From positions 434,001-498,000 of the forward strand of contig NZ_FNEZ01000002.1 of the NCBI RefSeq assembly GCF_900100375.1: DNA of 64,000 nucleotides, written 5' to 3'. Below are positions 25,786 to 35,774 of the stretch, in pieces (positions within the stretch are counted from its first letter, which is position 1; each line of letters begins with the position of its first letter). The position numbers were made by a program, and so were the translations under genes. A model generated the notes under the pieces. The model saw nothing but the letters and a program-made list of their open reading frames with translations, did not search any database and was not told where the DNA came from. The stretch comes from Flavobacterium noncentrifugens (GTDB lineage Bacteria; Bacteroidota; Bacteroidia; Flavobacteriales; Flavobacteriaceae).

Positions 25786-27984
25786 ATGGAAACCAAAATA
25801 TTCCTTTTTACGCCGCCCTTCACGCAACTCAACACGCCCTATCCGGCGACGGCTTATATTAAAGGCTTCCTGAATACTAAAAATATTCCTTCCACGCAGG
25901 CTGACCTCGGAATTGAAGTCATCCTCGAATTGTTTTCCAAAAAAGGGCTTGAGCGGATTTTTAAAGATGCTGAAAATAAAACCTTGCAGCTTTCGGCAAA
26001 TGCTGGGCGGATTTTAGCGCTGCAGGACGAATACCTCAAAACGATCGATGCCGTGATTTTGTTTCTACAGGGAAAAAATCCAACCTTATCATTACAAATC
26101 TGCCAGGAAGATTTCCTGCCTGAAGCATCGCGGTTTGCACAACTTGAAGAACTCGACTGGGCTTTTGGGACTATGGGAACTCAGGACAAAGCCAAGCATT
26201 TATCTACATTGTATCTTGAGGATATTTCCGATTTTATCGTCGAAGCCGTAGATGAGAATTTTGGCTTTAGCCGATATGCCGAACGTTTGGGCCGAAGCGC
26301 GAATTCGTTCGACGAACTCTATGCTGCGCTGCAACTCGGCCATACTTATATCGATGAGATCCTGATTGAAATCCTCCGAAAAAAAATCGAAAGCATACAG
26401 CCCGATTTTGTTTTGATCTCGGTGCCGTTTCCCGGAAATTTATATGCGGCTTTCCGCTCAGCGCAATGGATCAAAAAGCATTATCCGAATATTAAGATTT
26501 CTATGGGCGGCGGTTTCCCGAATACCGAATTGCGTTCGCTTTCGGATGCGCGCGTCTTCGAATTCCTGGATTTTATTACGCTTGACGACGGCGAAATGCC
26601 GGTTGAAAATCTGATTGAACATTTAGAAGGTAAACGTAATTTATGCGATTTAAAGCGGACTTTTGCCTTAGTCGATGGAAAAGTGCAGTATATCAACAAT
26701 TCGACCTGCCGCGATTACAAGCAAAGCGAAACCGGAACGCCTGATTATTCCGATTTGCTGTTGGACAAATACATCTCGGTGATCGAAATCGTCAACCCGA
26801 TGCACCGCATGTGGAGCGACGGCCGATGGAACAAACTCACCATGGCGCACGGCTGTTATTGGGGTAAATGCACATTTTGCGACATTTCGCTCGATTATAT
26901 TAAGGTCTACGAGCCTGTCGCGGCGAACCTGCTTTGCGACCGCGTCGAAGAACTGATCGCGCAAACCGGGCAGAATGGTTTTCATTTTGTCGATGAAGCC
27001 GCACCACCAGCATTGATGCGTGCGTTGGCATTGGAAATCATCCGACGGAAAATTGCAGTCACCTGGTGGACGAACATCCGTTTTGAAAAAAGCTTCACTA
27101 AAGATTTATGCCTTTTATTAAAAGCTTCAGGCTGCATTGCCGTTTCGGGCGGATTGGAAGTGGCTTCCGACCGTTTGCTGGAACTCATCGATAAAGGCGT
27201 AACGGTCGAACAAGTCGCAAAAGTAACCCGGAATTTTACTGAAGCCGGAATTATGGTACACGCGTATTTGATGTACGGCTATCCCACGCAAACCATCCAG
27301 GAAACTGTTGACAGCCTTGAAATGGTGCGCCAATTGTTTGAAGCGGGAATTTTGCAATCGGGTTTCTGGCACCAGTTTGCAATGACGGCGCACAGTCCGG
27401 TGGGTTTGTATCCGGAGCAATTTGGCGTGGTGAAGGAATCGGATATTGTGGGTTCGTTTGCCAATAACGACATCAATTACACAGATCAAACCGGAATCGA
27501 TCACGATAAATTCAGTTTCGGATTAAAGAAATCGCTGTTCAATTATATGCACGGCATTTGTTTCGATTATCCGTTGCAGGATTGGTTCGAATTTAAGATT
27601 CCGCGTACCAAAATCCCTGATGATTTTATTTTTAATGCACTAAATGAAGACACCGATCTTTCGATTAAAAATTCGGCAAAAGTCATTTGGCTCGGCGGAA
27701 AGCCAAGTATGGAACGTTTCACAAAAACCAAAAAAGGCCGAAGCTGGAACATGATTTCGCTGAAATTTCACGACAAAAAGGAAAGTTTTACGGTCACTGC
27801 AAATGCTGGAGAAGGCGGTTGGTTTCAGGAAATGCTGCCAAAAATCAGTGTTTCGAATTCAAAAACAACGACGTTGGGCGAATTTAAAACCAGCTTTGAA
27901 AATGCCGGGCTTGAAGATTTTGAACTCTTCTGGCATTCAAAAACGATTCAGGTTTTACGCGATTTCGGCTTATTGGTACTATAA
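25786..27984 (+). CDS. B12-binding-domain radical SAM protein with CX4CX2C cluster motif
   Basis: The 732-residue protein starts with a cobalamin-binding-like Rossmann region (KIFLFTPPFTQLNTPYPATA, later PDFVLISVPFPGNLYAAFRSA and ISMGGGFPNTELR). The radical SAM core follows, with cluster cysteines Cys357, Cys362 and Cys365 in HGCYWGKCTFCDISLDY. The spacing is CX4CX2C, one residue longer than the standard CX3CX2C. The core continues with FVDEAAPPALMRAL, WWTNIRFEKSFT, SGGLEVASDRLLELIDKG and MVHAYLMYGYPTQTIQETV. The last 170 residues form a family-specific C-terminal part. The substrate is unknown. It is a lone gene, without a nearby precursor peptide. Confidence 0.88.
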   Translation: METKIFLFTPPFTQLNTPYPATAYIKGFLNTKNIPSTQADLGIEVILELFSKKGLERIFKDAENKTLQLSANAGRILALQDEYLKTIDAVILFLQGKNPTLSLQICQEDFLPEASRFAQLEELDWAFGTMGTQDKAKHLSTLYLEDISDFIVEAVDENFGFSRYAERLGRSANSFDELYAALQLGHTYIDEILIEILRKKIESIQPDFVLISVPFPGNLYAAFRSAQWIKKHYPNIKISMGGGFPNTELRSLSDARVFEFLDFITLDDGEMPVENLIEHLEGKRNLCDLKRTFALVDGKVQYINNSTCRDYKQSETGTPDYSDLLLDKYISVIEIVNPMHRMWSDGRWNKLTMAHGCYWGKCTFCDISLDYIKVYEPVAANLLCDRVEELIAQTGQNGFHFVDEAAPPALMRALALEIIRRKIAVTWWTNIRFEKSFTKDLCLLLKASGCIAVSGGLEVASDRLLELIDKGVTVEQVAKVTRNFTEAGIMVHAYLMYGYPTQTIQETVDSLEMVRQLFEAGILQSGFWHQFAMTAHSPVGLYPEQFGVVKESDIVGSFANNDINYTDQTGIDHDKFSFGLKKSLFNYMHGICFDYPLQDWFEFKIPRTKIPDDFIFNALNEDTDLSIKNSAKVIWLGGKPSMERFTKTKKGRSWNMISLKFHDKKESFTVTANAGEGGWFQEMLPKISVSNSKTTTLGEFKTSFENAGLEDFELFWHSKTIQVLRDFGLLVL

Positions 27985-28041
27985 GAAAGCGACCTTTTTA
28001 CAGATCGCGATTTTACTTCACATAACCAATAATTCTTTTTC

Positions 28042-30309
28042 TTATTCTTTGATGATTTTTTCGATCTTGCTTCCTTTTTCTGTACTGATCTTCAAAAAGT
28101 AAATGCCTTTGGATTGTTGTGACAGATCGATTGAAGTTTCCTTTTTGTTTTCTGCCGATGACTGAAGAATTCGGCCCTGAACATCAAATAGCGCAATCGA
28201 TTTAATCGTGTTTTTCGATTGGATCTTCACCACATCTTTCGCCGGGTTTGGATGTATACTGATACTGCTGTCGCGCTCAAATTGCTGGTTCTTCAACAGC
28301 CTGAAAGTCGTTTTTGCTTCATTGGTTTCAATTGGCGCATTGTAATCGAAATAGATATTTGCGGTGTTTTCTATGGTGCCGTCTATTGGAATATCGGATT
28401 TGGTTTTGATTTTAAACAGCACGTTTCCGTGTCCGCCAATCGGGCTTATGGAGGAAGGTGGCAAATTGATGTTTTCAAAAATGAACTCAACGACATTCCC
28501 TTTGACTTTCGTGCTTAAAGGATGTGAGCTGTTTAAGACCTGAAGTGACTCCATGCTGAATTTGTTGCTGTCGATCACATCCCTGACCACGATGTTTGTT
28601 GCATTAGCAGTTCCCAGATTTTCGAAATTAATATTGTAATGCACATATTTGCCAATTTGCGCTGAATCTAATATTTCTCCTTCAAGGCAAATTTTACTAT
28701 TCGGGTCAATTGCATTAACGGCTGTTTGGTTGAATGTAAAATTGTTGTCAAGCGGCGTTTCATCAGTTGCAATTGGCGATACCGAGGCCAAGAAACTCAA
28801 AACATCACCGCTATGTACCGGCGGGGTTTCAACAGACGAATTAATATTGAGCGTTACAATGATTTGCCTGCTTTCAAAAGGCAGTAAATTATTATAGAGA
28901 AAGGCGCGCAATCCAATTTGCCCGGCGGAAGGATCAGGAACAGCATTAACAAAATCAGAAAAACTATCGTCATAATTAAAAACAACGCTTCCTGAAAGTA
29001 TTTGATTTCCTTTATTTTTATAGACGATTTTATAAACCGCATCAAATCCTGGGCGCGCTGTAGTGAGTGGCACAACGACCACTTCTACGTCAGGATGCAT
29101 TCCTTCGGGTGTGATGCAAAAGTCCTGTGTGATCTCATGGCTGGCATTATCGAAAGGAAATGTCGCCACTGCTGATAAAGGGCTGATATTAAAAAGTTCA
29201 GGTCTTTCAATAATGGGCGCTACTGTAAAGTTGCCCGAAGTGGTGTAAATCGAATAATTTCCATTGTGATCAGTAACCGCTGCATTTTCGTCTGTTGTGT
29301 CATTTGCCCTGATTTTAATATACGGCATGGCAAGATCATTTTCATCACAGCCATTGTTGTTTGCGTCAAAGCGTACATTTCCTGTAATGGTATTGTAATT
29401 TCCGCCAGGTACAAATGAACAATACGGGGAATATACAGGTACATTGGTAACATGCTCACTAAAAAAAGTACCTTCTTCAAAACTATCCACACAAATATAT
29501 TTTAAGGCCGGGCAATTGTCGATTTGCCATCCGCGGTTGCAGCTCGAATCAATCGCAGGATCGCAGGAATCACCAACGCCATTCTTCAGATTGATGTATT
29601 GCAGGTTTGGGTTGTTGCTGAGGTTTACGCCGGTACGGTAAAACGAGCAATGCGAAACATCCAATGTTGTTATTGCAGTATTCGTACAGACAAAATTAAC
29701 CAGACTGCTATGCCTTAGCGTAAAGGAAGTAAGCGGATTGTTAGAAATCGTAAGAATGTCTCCGGATGAAATGGAATATTCAGGAAATTCCAAAGCCGTC
29801 AGTTGGTTATTAGAAAAATTACTTTCATACAACTGTGTAATCCCGGATAAGTTTACAGCAGTTAAGGCATTATTTTGGCAATATAAAGTTTCAATCCCCA
29901 GATTGCTCAGGTCTAATGTAACGAGTTGATTGTCATTGCAAAAAAGCGACATAGCGTGTGGAGCATGGTTTAACAGCAACGATGTTAATGCGTTGTTGTC
30001 GCAAAACACAATGCCAAGCTGTGGCAACATGCTTATATCCAATGTTGCCAGGTTGTTACCATTGCATGCAAGATTCCTTAAATTGATAAAATATTGTATT
30101 TCTGGCATAGCCGAAATATTGGAGGCGCTCACTTCCAGATCTAAAACGGTTTCGGCTTCGGTAAACTGAATTTCGCCGTCACCATTTGTATCCACCAGTG
30201 TCGGATGGTTTAAAAGCGCGGTTTTAAAATTTGGATCTGAAAACTCGATGATGTCCTGGGCATGTGCCATGGTGCCAATCAATAATAAGCAAGAGAATAT
30301 TTTTTTCAT
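28042..30309 (-). CDS. Leucine-rich-repeat surface protein with DUF7619-like and T9SS type A domains (paralogue 1)
   Basis: The 755-residue protein begins with a Sec signal (MKKIFSCLLLIGTMAHAQ), then an EF-hand-like calcium loop DTNGDGEIQFTE at residues 40-51. Leucine-rich repeats of about 21 residues follow, such as LRNLACNGNNLATLDISML. After about residue 300 comes a SdrD-like/prealbumin-like segment (GNYNTITGNVRFDANNNGCD), then a DUF7619/DUF11-like beta domain with IGKYVHYNINFENLGTANAT and IGGHGNVLFKIKTKSD, and last a T9SS type A domain (ISIHPNPAKDVVKIQSKN, SKGIYFLKISTEKGSKIEKI). The ATG at 30309 is preferred over one at 30339 because it starts the signal peptide. It is the last gene of the kinase-regulator-LRR block. 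Confidence 0.9.
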   Translation of the reverse strand: MKKIFSCLLLIGTMAHAQDIIEFSDPNFKTALLNHPTLVDTNGDGEIQFTEAETVLDLEVSASNISAMPEIQYFINLRNLACNGNNLATLDISMLPQLGIVFCDNNALTSLLLNHAPHAMSLFCNDNQLVTLDLSNLGIETLYCQNNALTAVNLSGITQLYESNFSNNQLTALEFPEYSISSGDILTISNNPLTSFTLRHSSLVNFVCTNTAITTLDVSHCSFYRTGVNLSNNPNLQYINLKNGVGDSCDPAIDSSCNRGWQIDNCPALKYICVDSFEEGTFFSEHVTNVPVYSPYCSFVPGGNYNTITGNVRFDANNNGCDENDLAMPYIKIRANDTTDENAAVTDHNGNYSIYTTSGNFTVAPIIERPELFNISPLSAVATFPFDNASHEITQDFCITPEGMHPDVEVVVVPLTTARPGFDAVYKIVYKNKGNQILSGSVVFNYDDSFSDFVNAVPDPSAGQIGLRAFLYNNLLPFESRQIIVTLNINSSVETPPVHSGDVLSFLASVSPIATDETPLDNNFTFNQTAVNAIDPNSKICLEGEILDSAQIGKYVHYNINFENLGTANATNIVVRDVIDSNKFSMESLQVLNSSHPLSTKVKGNVVEFIFENINLPPSSISPIGGHGNVLFKIKTKSDIPIDGTIENTANIYFDYNAPIETNEAKTTFRLLKNQQFERDSSISIHPNPAKDVVKIQSKNTIKSIALFDVQGRILQSSAENKKETSIDLSQQSKGIYFLKISTEKGSKIEKIIKE

Positions 30310-30339
30310 GATAAAACTTTTATGATGGTCAACGATCAT

Positions 30340-32817
30340 TTATTCTTTGATGATTTTTTCAATTTTGCTTCCTTTTTCACTGGTGATTTTTAAAAAGTAA
30401 ATGCCGTTTGATTGTTGTGACAAATCGATCGAAGTTTCCTTTTTGTTTTCTACCGATGTTTGCAAAATGCGTCCCTGAACATCAAATAAATCAATCGTTT
30501 TGATCATATTTTTCGATTGGATCTTTACAAAATCCTTTGCCGGGTTTGGATGAATCCTGATGCTGTAGTCACGCTCAAACGCCTGATTGTTTAACAACCT
30601 GAAAGTCGTCTTGGCTTCATTGGTCACAATCGGAGCATTGTAGTCAAAATAGATGTTTGCGGTGTTTTCTACCGTATCGCCAGCATAAAGATTTGAGTTG
30701 GTTTTAATTTTGAAAAGCACATTTCCATGGCCGCCAATCGGATGCATGTGAGACGGTGGCAAGTTGATGCCTTCGTAAATAAATTCAATTGTATTGCCTT
30801 CGGTTTTGACATATACGGGATGCGAACTATTTAAAACCTGCAATGATTTGATGTCAAATTTATTAGGATCGATGGTATCGCTGATCACGATATTTTCAGC
30901 ATTGGCATTGCCGGTATTTTCAAAATTGATATTGTAATGCAGGTATTTTCCAATTTTTTCAGGAGTGACATTGTCACCTTCAAGGCAAATTTTATTATTA
31001 GGGTCGAATGCGCCGGTAACCTTTTGATTAAAAATAAATACATTGTCGGCCAGCGTGTCATCAGCATCAATTGGATCAATTGTTGCGGTAAAATGCAGGA
31101 TATCTCCAATATTTACAGGGTTTATTTCTACAGGCGAATGAATGCGCATCCGGATTGTAATTTCCCTGTTTTCAAAAGGGATCAGGTTGGTATAATTAAA
31201 AATTAAGCGGTTTGGAATGATGCTAAATACGGGATGTGATGTTGAAATGAAATCGATGACGCTACTCTCAAAATCAAGTGTAACTGTTCCGTTTGATGTT
31301 TTATTTCCTTTGTTTTTGAATGAAATTTTATAAAGTATTTCAAAGCCCGGTGCAGCTGCGCTCAATTCGGCCATCACAATCTCTATATCGGGATGGTTCC
31401 CATTTGCGGTAATGCAGAAATCCTGTGTTTGTAGCAAACCTTCGGCTGCAGGAAAATGAATCAGTGCGTTTTGTGGCGTTGTGATAAAGTATGCAGGATT
31501 TTCGAAATCGGTTTGTATGGTATAATCTCCAGCTTGGGTGTAAAATGTATAATTCCCTGAATTTCTTGTAAAAACCTCGCGGCTGATTCCATTGCTTTCA
31601 GTCAGTTTTACCTTCATAAGCGGCAACACCGGATCTGTATTGCAACCGTTGTTGTCGTTATCGAACCGCAGTGTTCCGGTAATGGTATTGTATCCGCCAC
31701 CAGGCGTAAAAGTGCAATAATCGTTGACTGCCGGTGCGCCTCCGATGGTTTGTCTAACATAAGAAATTTCTTCCGCATCGGCACAAATGTAACCCAGTAG
31801 GGGCAAATTGGTTAGAACCAATGTTTCACGGCTTCCGTTTTTAATACTGAGATTGGCAATCGGATTGTTAACGATAGATAAAGCTTCGAGCCTGTGCATT
31901 GCCGAAAGATCTAGCGACGTCAAAAAACCATTATAAAACGTCATCAGGGTAATATTCGTAGTTCCTGTAAGATTAACAGTCGTAAATTTGGAGTTGTTGC
32001 TGCTAAATGAATTCAGATCAGGGCAGTTTACAATGTTGACATTTTCGAGATTCGTACAGCCTGTAAAACCCACCATTGTCATACCAAGGCAATTGGAAAT
32101 GTTGACTGTTGTAAGATTAGTGTTGTTTCCAAAACCCATAGTGAAGGGATAAGAATCAATTGCCGCCGAACTGAAATCAGAGATACTAAAAGATACCATG
32201 TTGTTGTCAGGTACTGGCCCGTCGATATATGTTAATTCCGTCATGCCAAGGGCTTCAAAATTTTGTATTGATGTTAAAGTCAAAGAAAGCACCTGAAGAT
32301 TTGTCAAACCGGAAATATTAAAATTGGTCATTACACGCATATTCCGTGAACAATTCACATTGACCAGGCTTGTCATCGGGCGCAAATCTAAAGCAGGCAA
32401 ATTTGCGCCAACAACGGTTAAGTTTTGGAGTGCAGTGCCTGAAATATTTAATGTTTCCAATGGTACGTCATTCGCAAACAATTTTTTTAAAAATACCATA
32501 TTGCTGACATTTAAGTTGGTCATAGGATCAGACTCTAACGACAAATACGCCAGGTTCGAAAATGATAGAATTCCTGTCAAATCAGAAATATTTCGATTGA
32601 CCGAGTTCAGTTCAGAAACTTCAAGCGCTTCCGCGAATTGGATTTCACCATCGTTATTGCTGTCGATTTTAAAATAAGCGTTGCTACGGTTTTTAGCAAT
32701 TGAATTGGTTACATCAGCTTGCAGTAGCAATGCCTTAAAATTTGCATCTGGAAAATTAATTACCTGCGCATTTGTGGTCATTGCAAAAAACATCAATAAA
32801 AAGGCTATCTTTTTCAT
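30340..32817 (-). CDS. Leucine-rich-repeat surface protein with DUF7619-like and T9SS type A domains (paralogue 2)
   Basis: The 825-residue protein has the same plan as its two neighbours: signal peptide (MKKIAFLLMFFAMTTNAQ), calcium loop DSNNDGEIQFAE at residues 52-63, irregular leucine-rich repeats to about residue 345 (LQNLTVVGANLPALDLRPM), a segment with GGYNTITGTLRFDNDNNGC, the DUF7619-like domain (IGKYLHYNINFENTGNANAE) and a T9SS domain. Its repeats are less regular than in paralogue 3. The last 85 residues differ from paralogue 3 at only about three positions plus the tip, and the DNA is about 97% identical over roughly 310 bases, while the LRR parts are diverged. The gene starts 9 bases after paralogue 3 ends. 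Confidence 0.9.
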   Translation of the reverse strand: MKKIAFLLMFFAMTTNAQVINFPDANFKALLLQADVTNSIAKNRSNAYFKIDSNNDGEIQFAEALEVSELNSVNRNISDLTGILSFSNLAYLSLESDPMTNLNVSNMVFLKKLFANDVPLETLNISGTALQNLTVVGANLPALDLRPMTSLVNVNCSRNMRVMTNFNISGLTNLQVLSLTLTSIQNFEALGMTELTYIDGPVPDNNMVSFSISDFSSAAIDSYPFTMGFGNNTNLTTVNISNCLGMTMVGFTGCTNLENVNIVNCPDLNSFSSNNSKFTTVNLTGTTNITLMTFYNGFLTSLDLSAMHRLEALSIVNNPIANLSIKNGSRETLVLTNLPLLGYICADAEEISYVRQTIGGAPAVNDYCTFTPGGGYNTITGTLRFDNDNNGCNTDPVLPLMKVKLTESNGISREVFTRNSGNYTFYTQAGDYTIQTDFENPAYFITTPQNALIHFPAAEGLLQTQDFCITANGNHPDIEIVMAELSAAAPGFEILYKISFKNKGNKTSNGTVTLDFESSVIDFISTSHPVFSIIPNRLIFNYTNLIPFENREITIRMRIHSPVEINPVNIGDILHFTATIDPIDADDTLADNVFIFNQKVTGAFDPNNKICLEGDNVTPEKIGKYLHYNINFENTGNANAENIVISDTIDPNKFDIKSLQVLNSSHPVYVKTEGNTIEFIYEGINLPPSHMHPIGGHGNVLFKIKTNSNLYAGDTVENTANIYFDYNAPIVTNEAKTTFRLLNNQAFERDYSIRIHPNPAKDFVKIQSKNMIKTIDLFDVQGRILQTSVENKKETSIDLSQQSNGIYFLKITSEKGSKIEKIIKE

Positions 32818-32826
32818 AATAATATG

Positions 32827-35757
32827 TTAGTTATTCTTAATGATTTTTTCAATTTTGCCTCCTTTTTCACTGGTGATTTTCAAAAAGTAAATGCCGTTTG
32901 ATTGTTGTGACAAATCGATCGAAGTTTCCTTTTTGTTTTCTACCGATGTTTGCAAAATGCGTCCCTGAACATCAAATAAATCAATCGTTTTGATCGTATT
33001 TTTCGACTGGATCTTTACAAAATCCTTTGCCGGGTTTGGATGAATCCTAATGCTGTAGTCACGCTCAAACACCTGATTGTTTAACAACCTGAAAGTCGTC
33101 TTGGCTTCATTGGTCACAATCGGTGCATTGTAATCAAAATAGATGTTTGCGGTGTTTTCAACGCTGCTGTCTATAGGGAGATTCGAATTTGTTTTGATCT
33201 TAAATAGTACATTTCCGTGCCCGCCAATGGGGTTTCTGATTGATGGCGGGAGGTTGATGTTTTCGAAAATGAATTCAACAATATTTTCTTTAACACTTAT
33301 TTTTACCGGGTGCGAACTATTTAACACTTGAAGGGAATTGATGTCGAATTTTGCAGCATTGATCGTGTCTTTTACAACGATATTCACTGCATCGGCACTT
33401 CCAGTATTCTCAAAATTAATGTTGTAATGCAGGTATTTTCCAATGTTTTCCGCAGAAAGATTTGCACCTTCGAGACAGGTTTTATCATTCGGATCGTGTG
33501 AATTTACGACAGTTTGCGCAAGATTGAACGTATTGTCATATCCAATATCATCACCCTGGGCGGCCGTTATATTTACCGAAGAATTTAGAATGTCGCCGTC
33601 ATTTACCGGCAAATCCTCAACCGGCGAATTTAAGTTCAATCTGAAAAAATAGCTTTTTGAATCAAATAGCGCAAAATTATTATACAGCCAACTTATGGTG
33701 TTTCCGTTTTGGAAATCAGGATTTGGTGTCGCCGAAACAAAATCGGTATGCCCATCATCAAAAGTCATTGCAATCGTTCCTGACAAAATCTGGTTGCCCT
33801 TGTTCTTACAGATAATTTCATAATCGGCATCAAATCCCGGGCGCGCAATCCCAACTGGTAAAATCAAAATTTCAACATCGGGATGGATGCCATTGGCCGT
33901 AAGGCAAAAGTTTTGAGTGGAAATAGAGCTGTTGGCTGCGTCAAAATTCACAACTGCCTGCGCCGGAGATACATTGAACCACAGCGGGTTTTCAATTTGC
34001 GGTTTGACAGTAAAACTTCCGACAGGAGTAAAAAAAGAATATTTTCCGGTTTCAGAAGTAAAAGTAGCTCCGGATTCAAATCCGTCGTTGATTGTGATCT
34101 TCATCAGCGGATGCTTTAAATCGGCAGCATTACAGCCATTGTTGTTTGCATCAAAGGTTAGTTCGCCTGAAATCGTATTGTAATTTCCGCCAGGCACAAA
34201 TGAACAATAGGAGTTTACCTGCACATTTTGATTGTTTGTAGGCAACGAAATTATTTTGTTGCGAATAGATACAGCGTTAAAGTCATCTGCACAAACAAAC
34301 GCAAGGTTTGGGGTATCAATATTTCCAGAATTGGAAAACTGTAGTAAACCATTTTTGTAATTCAGATAGGTTAAGTTTGGCGAATTGGTCAAATATAAAT
34401 CATTAACTGCAGTCTTTGATAGATCCAATGAAGTCAATAGTGAACTGCCGATTGTTAATTCTGACAATTGCGAAAGATTGTTTAGGTTAAGTTGAGGCAG
34501 TTGCGATGCAGAGATCGTTAGCATATTCAAATTGCTGGGTACATCGGCCTTGATTTCACTTAATTCCGGGCTGCCACAATTTACATATCCAGTTTCTATT
34601 GAGGAAATGTCGAGTGAAACGATCGGGTTATTTTGGCATGTAAGGCTTGAAAGACCGTGCAACGGGAGCAATTCCAGTGCAGAAATATTGTTATTCTCGC
34701 AATACAATCCTCCAATCGATGTTGCGTTTCCAAATGTTAAGGCGTTAAGATGATTGTTTCTACAAAAAAAGGCTATTAAGTTTGTCATTGAGGCGATATC
34801 CAATTCGGTAAGTTGGTTATCTTCACAAGAAAACCACTCTAAATTGACCAATGGAGCAACATTTAGTTCGGTAAGCATGTTTTCACCGCAAGTGAAATCA
34901 GTCAGATTTATTAACGTGTGTACATCGAGCGCTTGCAATTGATTTGAATCACAGCCAAAATTTATAAGATTTGTCAAAGGCAATACATTTAGATCAGCAA
35001 TCGAATTTACGGCGCATTGCAAAAAAGTCAGCCCTGTCAATGATGCGACATTTAAAGATGTGAGTTGGTTGTTGTTGCAGTTCAATTTTGTCAGCGTAGT
35101 TGTGGTTGGAACATTTAGAGAAGTCAGATTATTGTTAGAGCAGTCAATTTCTATGAGATTGTTATTTCCACCAAAAATTAAAGAATTCAATTCTGAATCA
35201 TTGCATTTTAACAAAGTCAATGCCGTTAAGTTGCTCACATTTAAACTGCTTAAAAAGGTGTCATTGCAAATCAGTTGTTTAAGGTTGGGTGTCTGCGTTA
35301 AATCAAGGCTTGATAATGAAGAATTGGATGAAACATCGAGGTATTCAAGGCTTGCCAATCCTGTCAAATCCAAAATGGAAAGCGAATTATTGGCGAGGAT
35401 TAAAGATTTCAGGTCTGCCAATCCGGAAACATTAACCGATTGCGCACTTCTAAATTCAATTGTAACCAAGTGCGTCAAGGCAGTCATGTCGATGGAATCA
35501 AAATAATAGCCGCCACATTTAAGAGAAGTCAGATTTGTAAAAGCACTAAGTCCGGTAAGGTCAAATATGAATTCAGAGGAGATTACATCCATAGAAGTCA
35601 CTGCTAAAGCTTCATTTGTGTCAATTTGGTTGTCACCATTCGTATCAAAACCTGCTGCCAGCAAATAGCTTTTAAAACCTGCATCCGGAATATTTACAAT
35701 GGTTTGAGCTTGTGCTGCCGTCGCAAAAAACAACAGCAGAAATGTAATTTTTTTCAT
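32827..35757 (-). CDS. Leucine-rich-repeat surface protein with DUF7619-like and T9SS type A domains (paralogue 3)
   Basis: At 976 residues this is the largest and most regular of the three. The signal peptide (MKKITFLLLFFATAAQAQ) is followed by the calcium loop DTNGDNQIDTNE at 38-49 and about 18-20 leucine-rich repeats with a 21-residue period, such as LTKLNCNNNQLTSLNVASLTG. The Cys-rich LxCxxN form is typical of Bacteroidota and internalin-like LRRs. Then come GGNYNTISGELTFDANNNGC, the DUF7619-like domain and the T9SS sorting domain ending in KIEKIIKNN. It starts 17 bases after the LytTR regulator stops, so it is probably co-transcribed with it. Likely a surface adhesin or binding protein; the ligand is unknown. 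Confidence 0.92.
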   Translation of the reverse strand: MKKITFLLLFFATAAQAQTIVNIPDAGFKSYLLAAGFDTNGDNQIDTNEALAVTSMDVISSEFIFDLTGLSAFTNLTSLKCGGYYFDSIDMTALTHLVTIEFRSAQSVNVSGLADLKSLILANNSLSILDLTGLASLEYLDVSSNSSLSSLDLTQTPNLKQLICNDTFLSSLNVSNLTALTLLKCNDSELNSLIFGGNNNLIEIDCSNNNLTSLNVPTTTTLTKLNCNNNQLTSLNVASLTGLTFLQCAVNSIADLNVLPLTNLINFGCDSNQLQALDVHTLINLTDFTCGENMLTELNVAPLVNLEWFSCEDNQLTELDIASMTNLIAFFCRNNHLNALTFGNATSIGGLYCENNNISALELLPLHGLSSLTCQNNPIVSLDISSIETGYVNCGSPELSEIKADVPSNLNMLTISASQLPQLNLNNLSQLSELTIGSSLLTSLDLSKTAVNDLYLTNSPNLTYLNYKNGLLQFSNSGNIDTPNLAFVCADDFNAVSIRNKIISLPTNNQNVQVNSYCSFVPGGNYNTISGELTFDANNNGCNAADLKHPLMKITINDGFESGATFTSETGKYSFFTPVGSFTVKPQIENPLWFNVSPAQAVVNFDAANSSISTQNFCLTANGIHPDVEILILPVGIARPGFDADYEIICKNKGNQILSGTIAMTFDDGHTDFVSATPNPDFQNGNTISWLYNNFALFDSKSYFFRLNLNSPVEDLPVNDGDILNSSVNITAAQGDDIGYDNTFNLAQTVVNSHDPNDKTCLEGANLSAENIGKYLHYNINFENTGSADAVNIVVKDTINAAKFDINSLQVLNSSHPVKISVKENIVEFIFENINLPPSIRNPIGGHGNVLFKIKTNSNLPIDSSVENTANIYFDYNAPIVTNEAKTTFRLLNNQVFERDYSIRIHPNPAKDFVKIQSKNTIKTIDLFDVQGRILQTSVENKKETSIDLSQQSNGIYFLKITSEKGGKIEKIIKNN

Positions 35758-35774
35758 AAAAACAACTTTAATTT

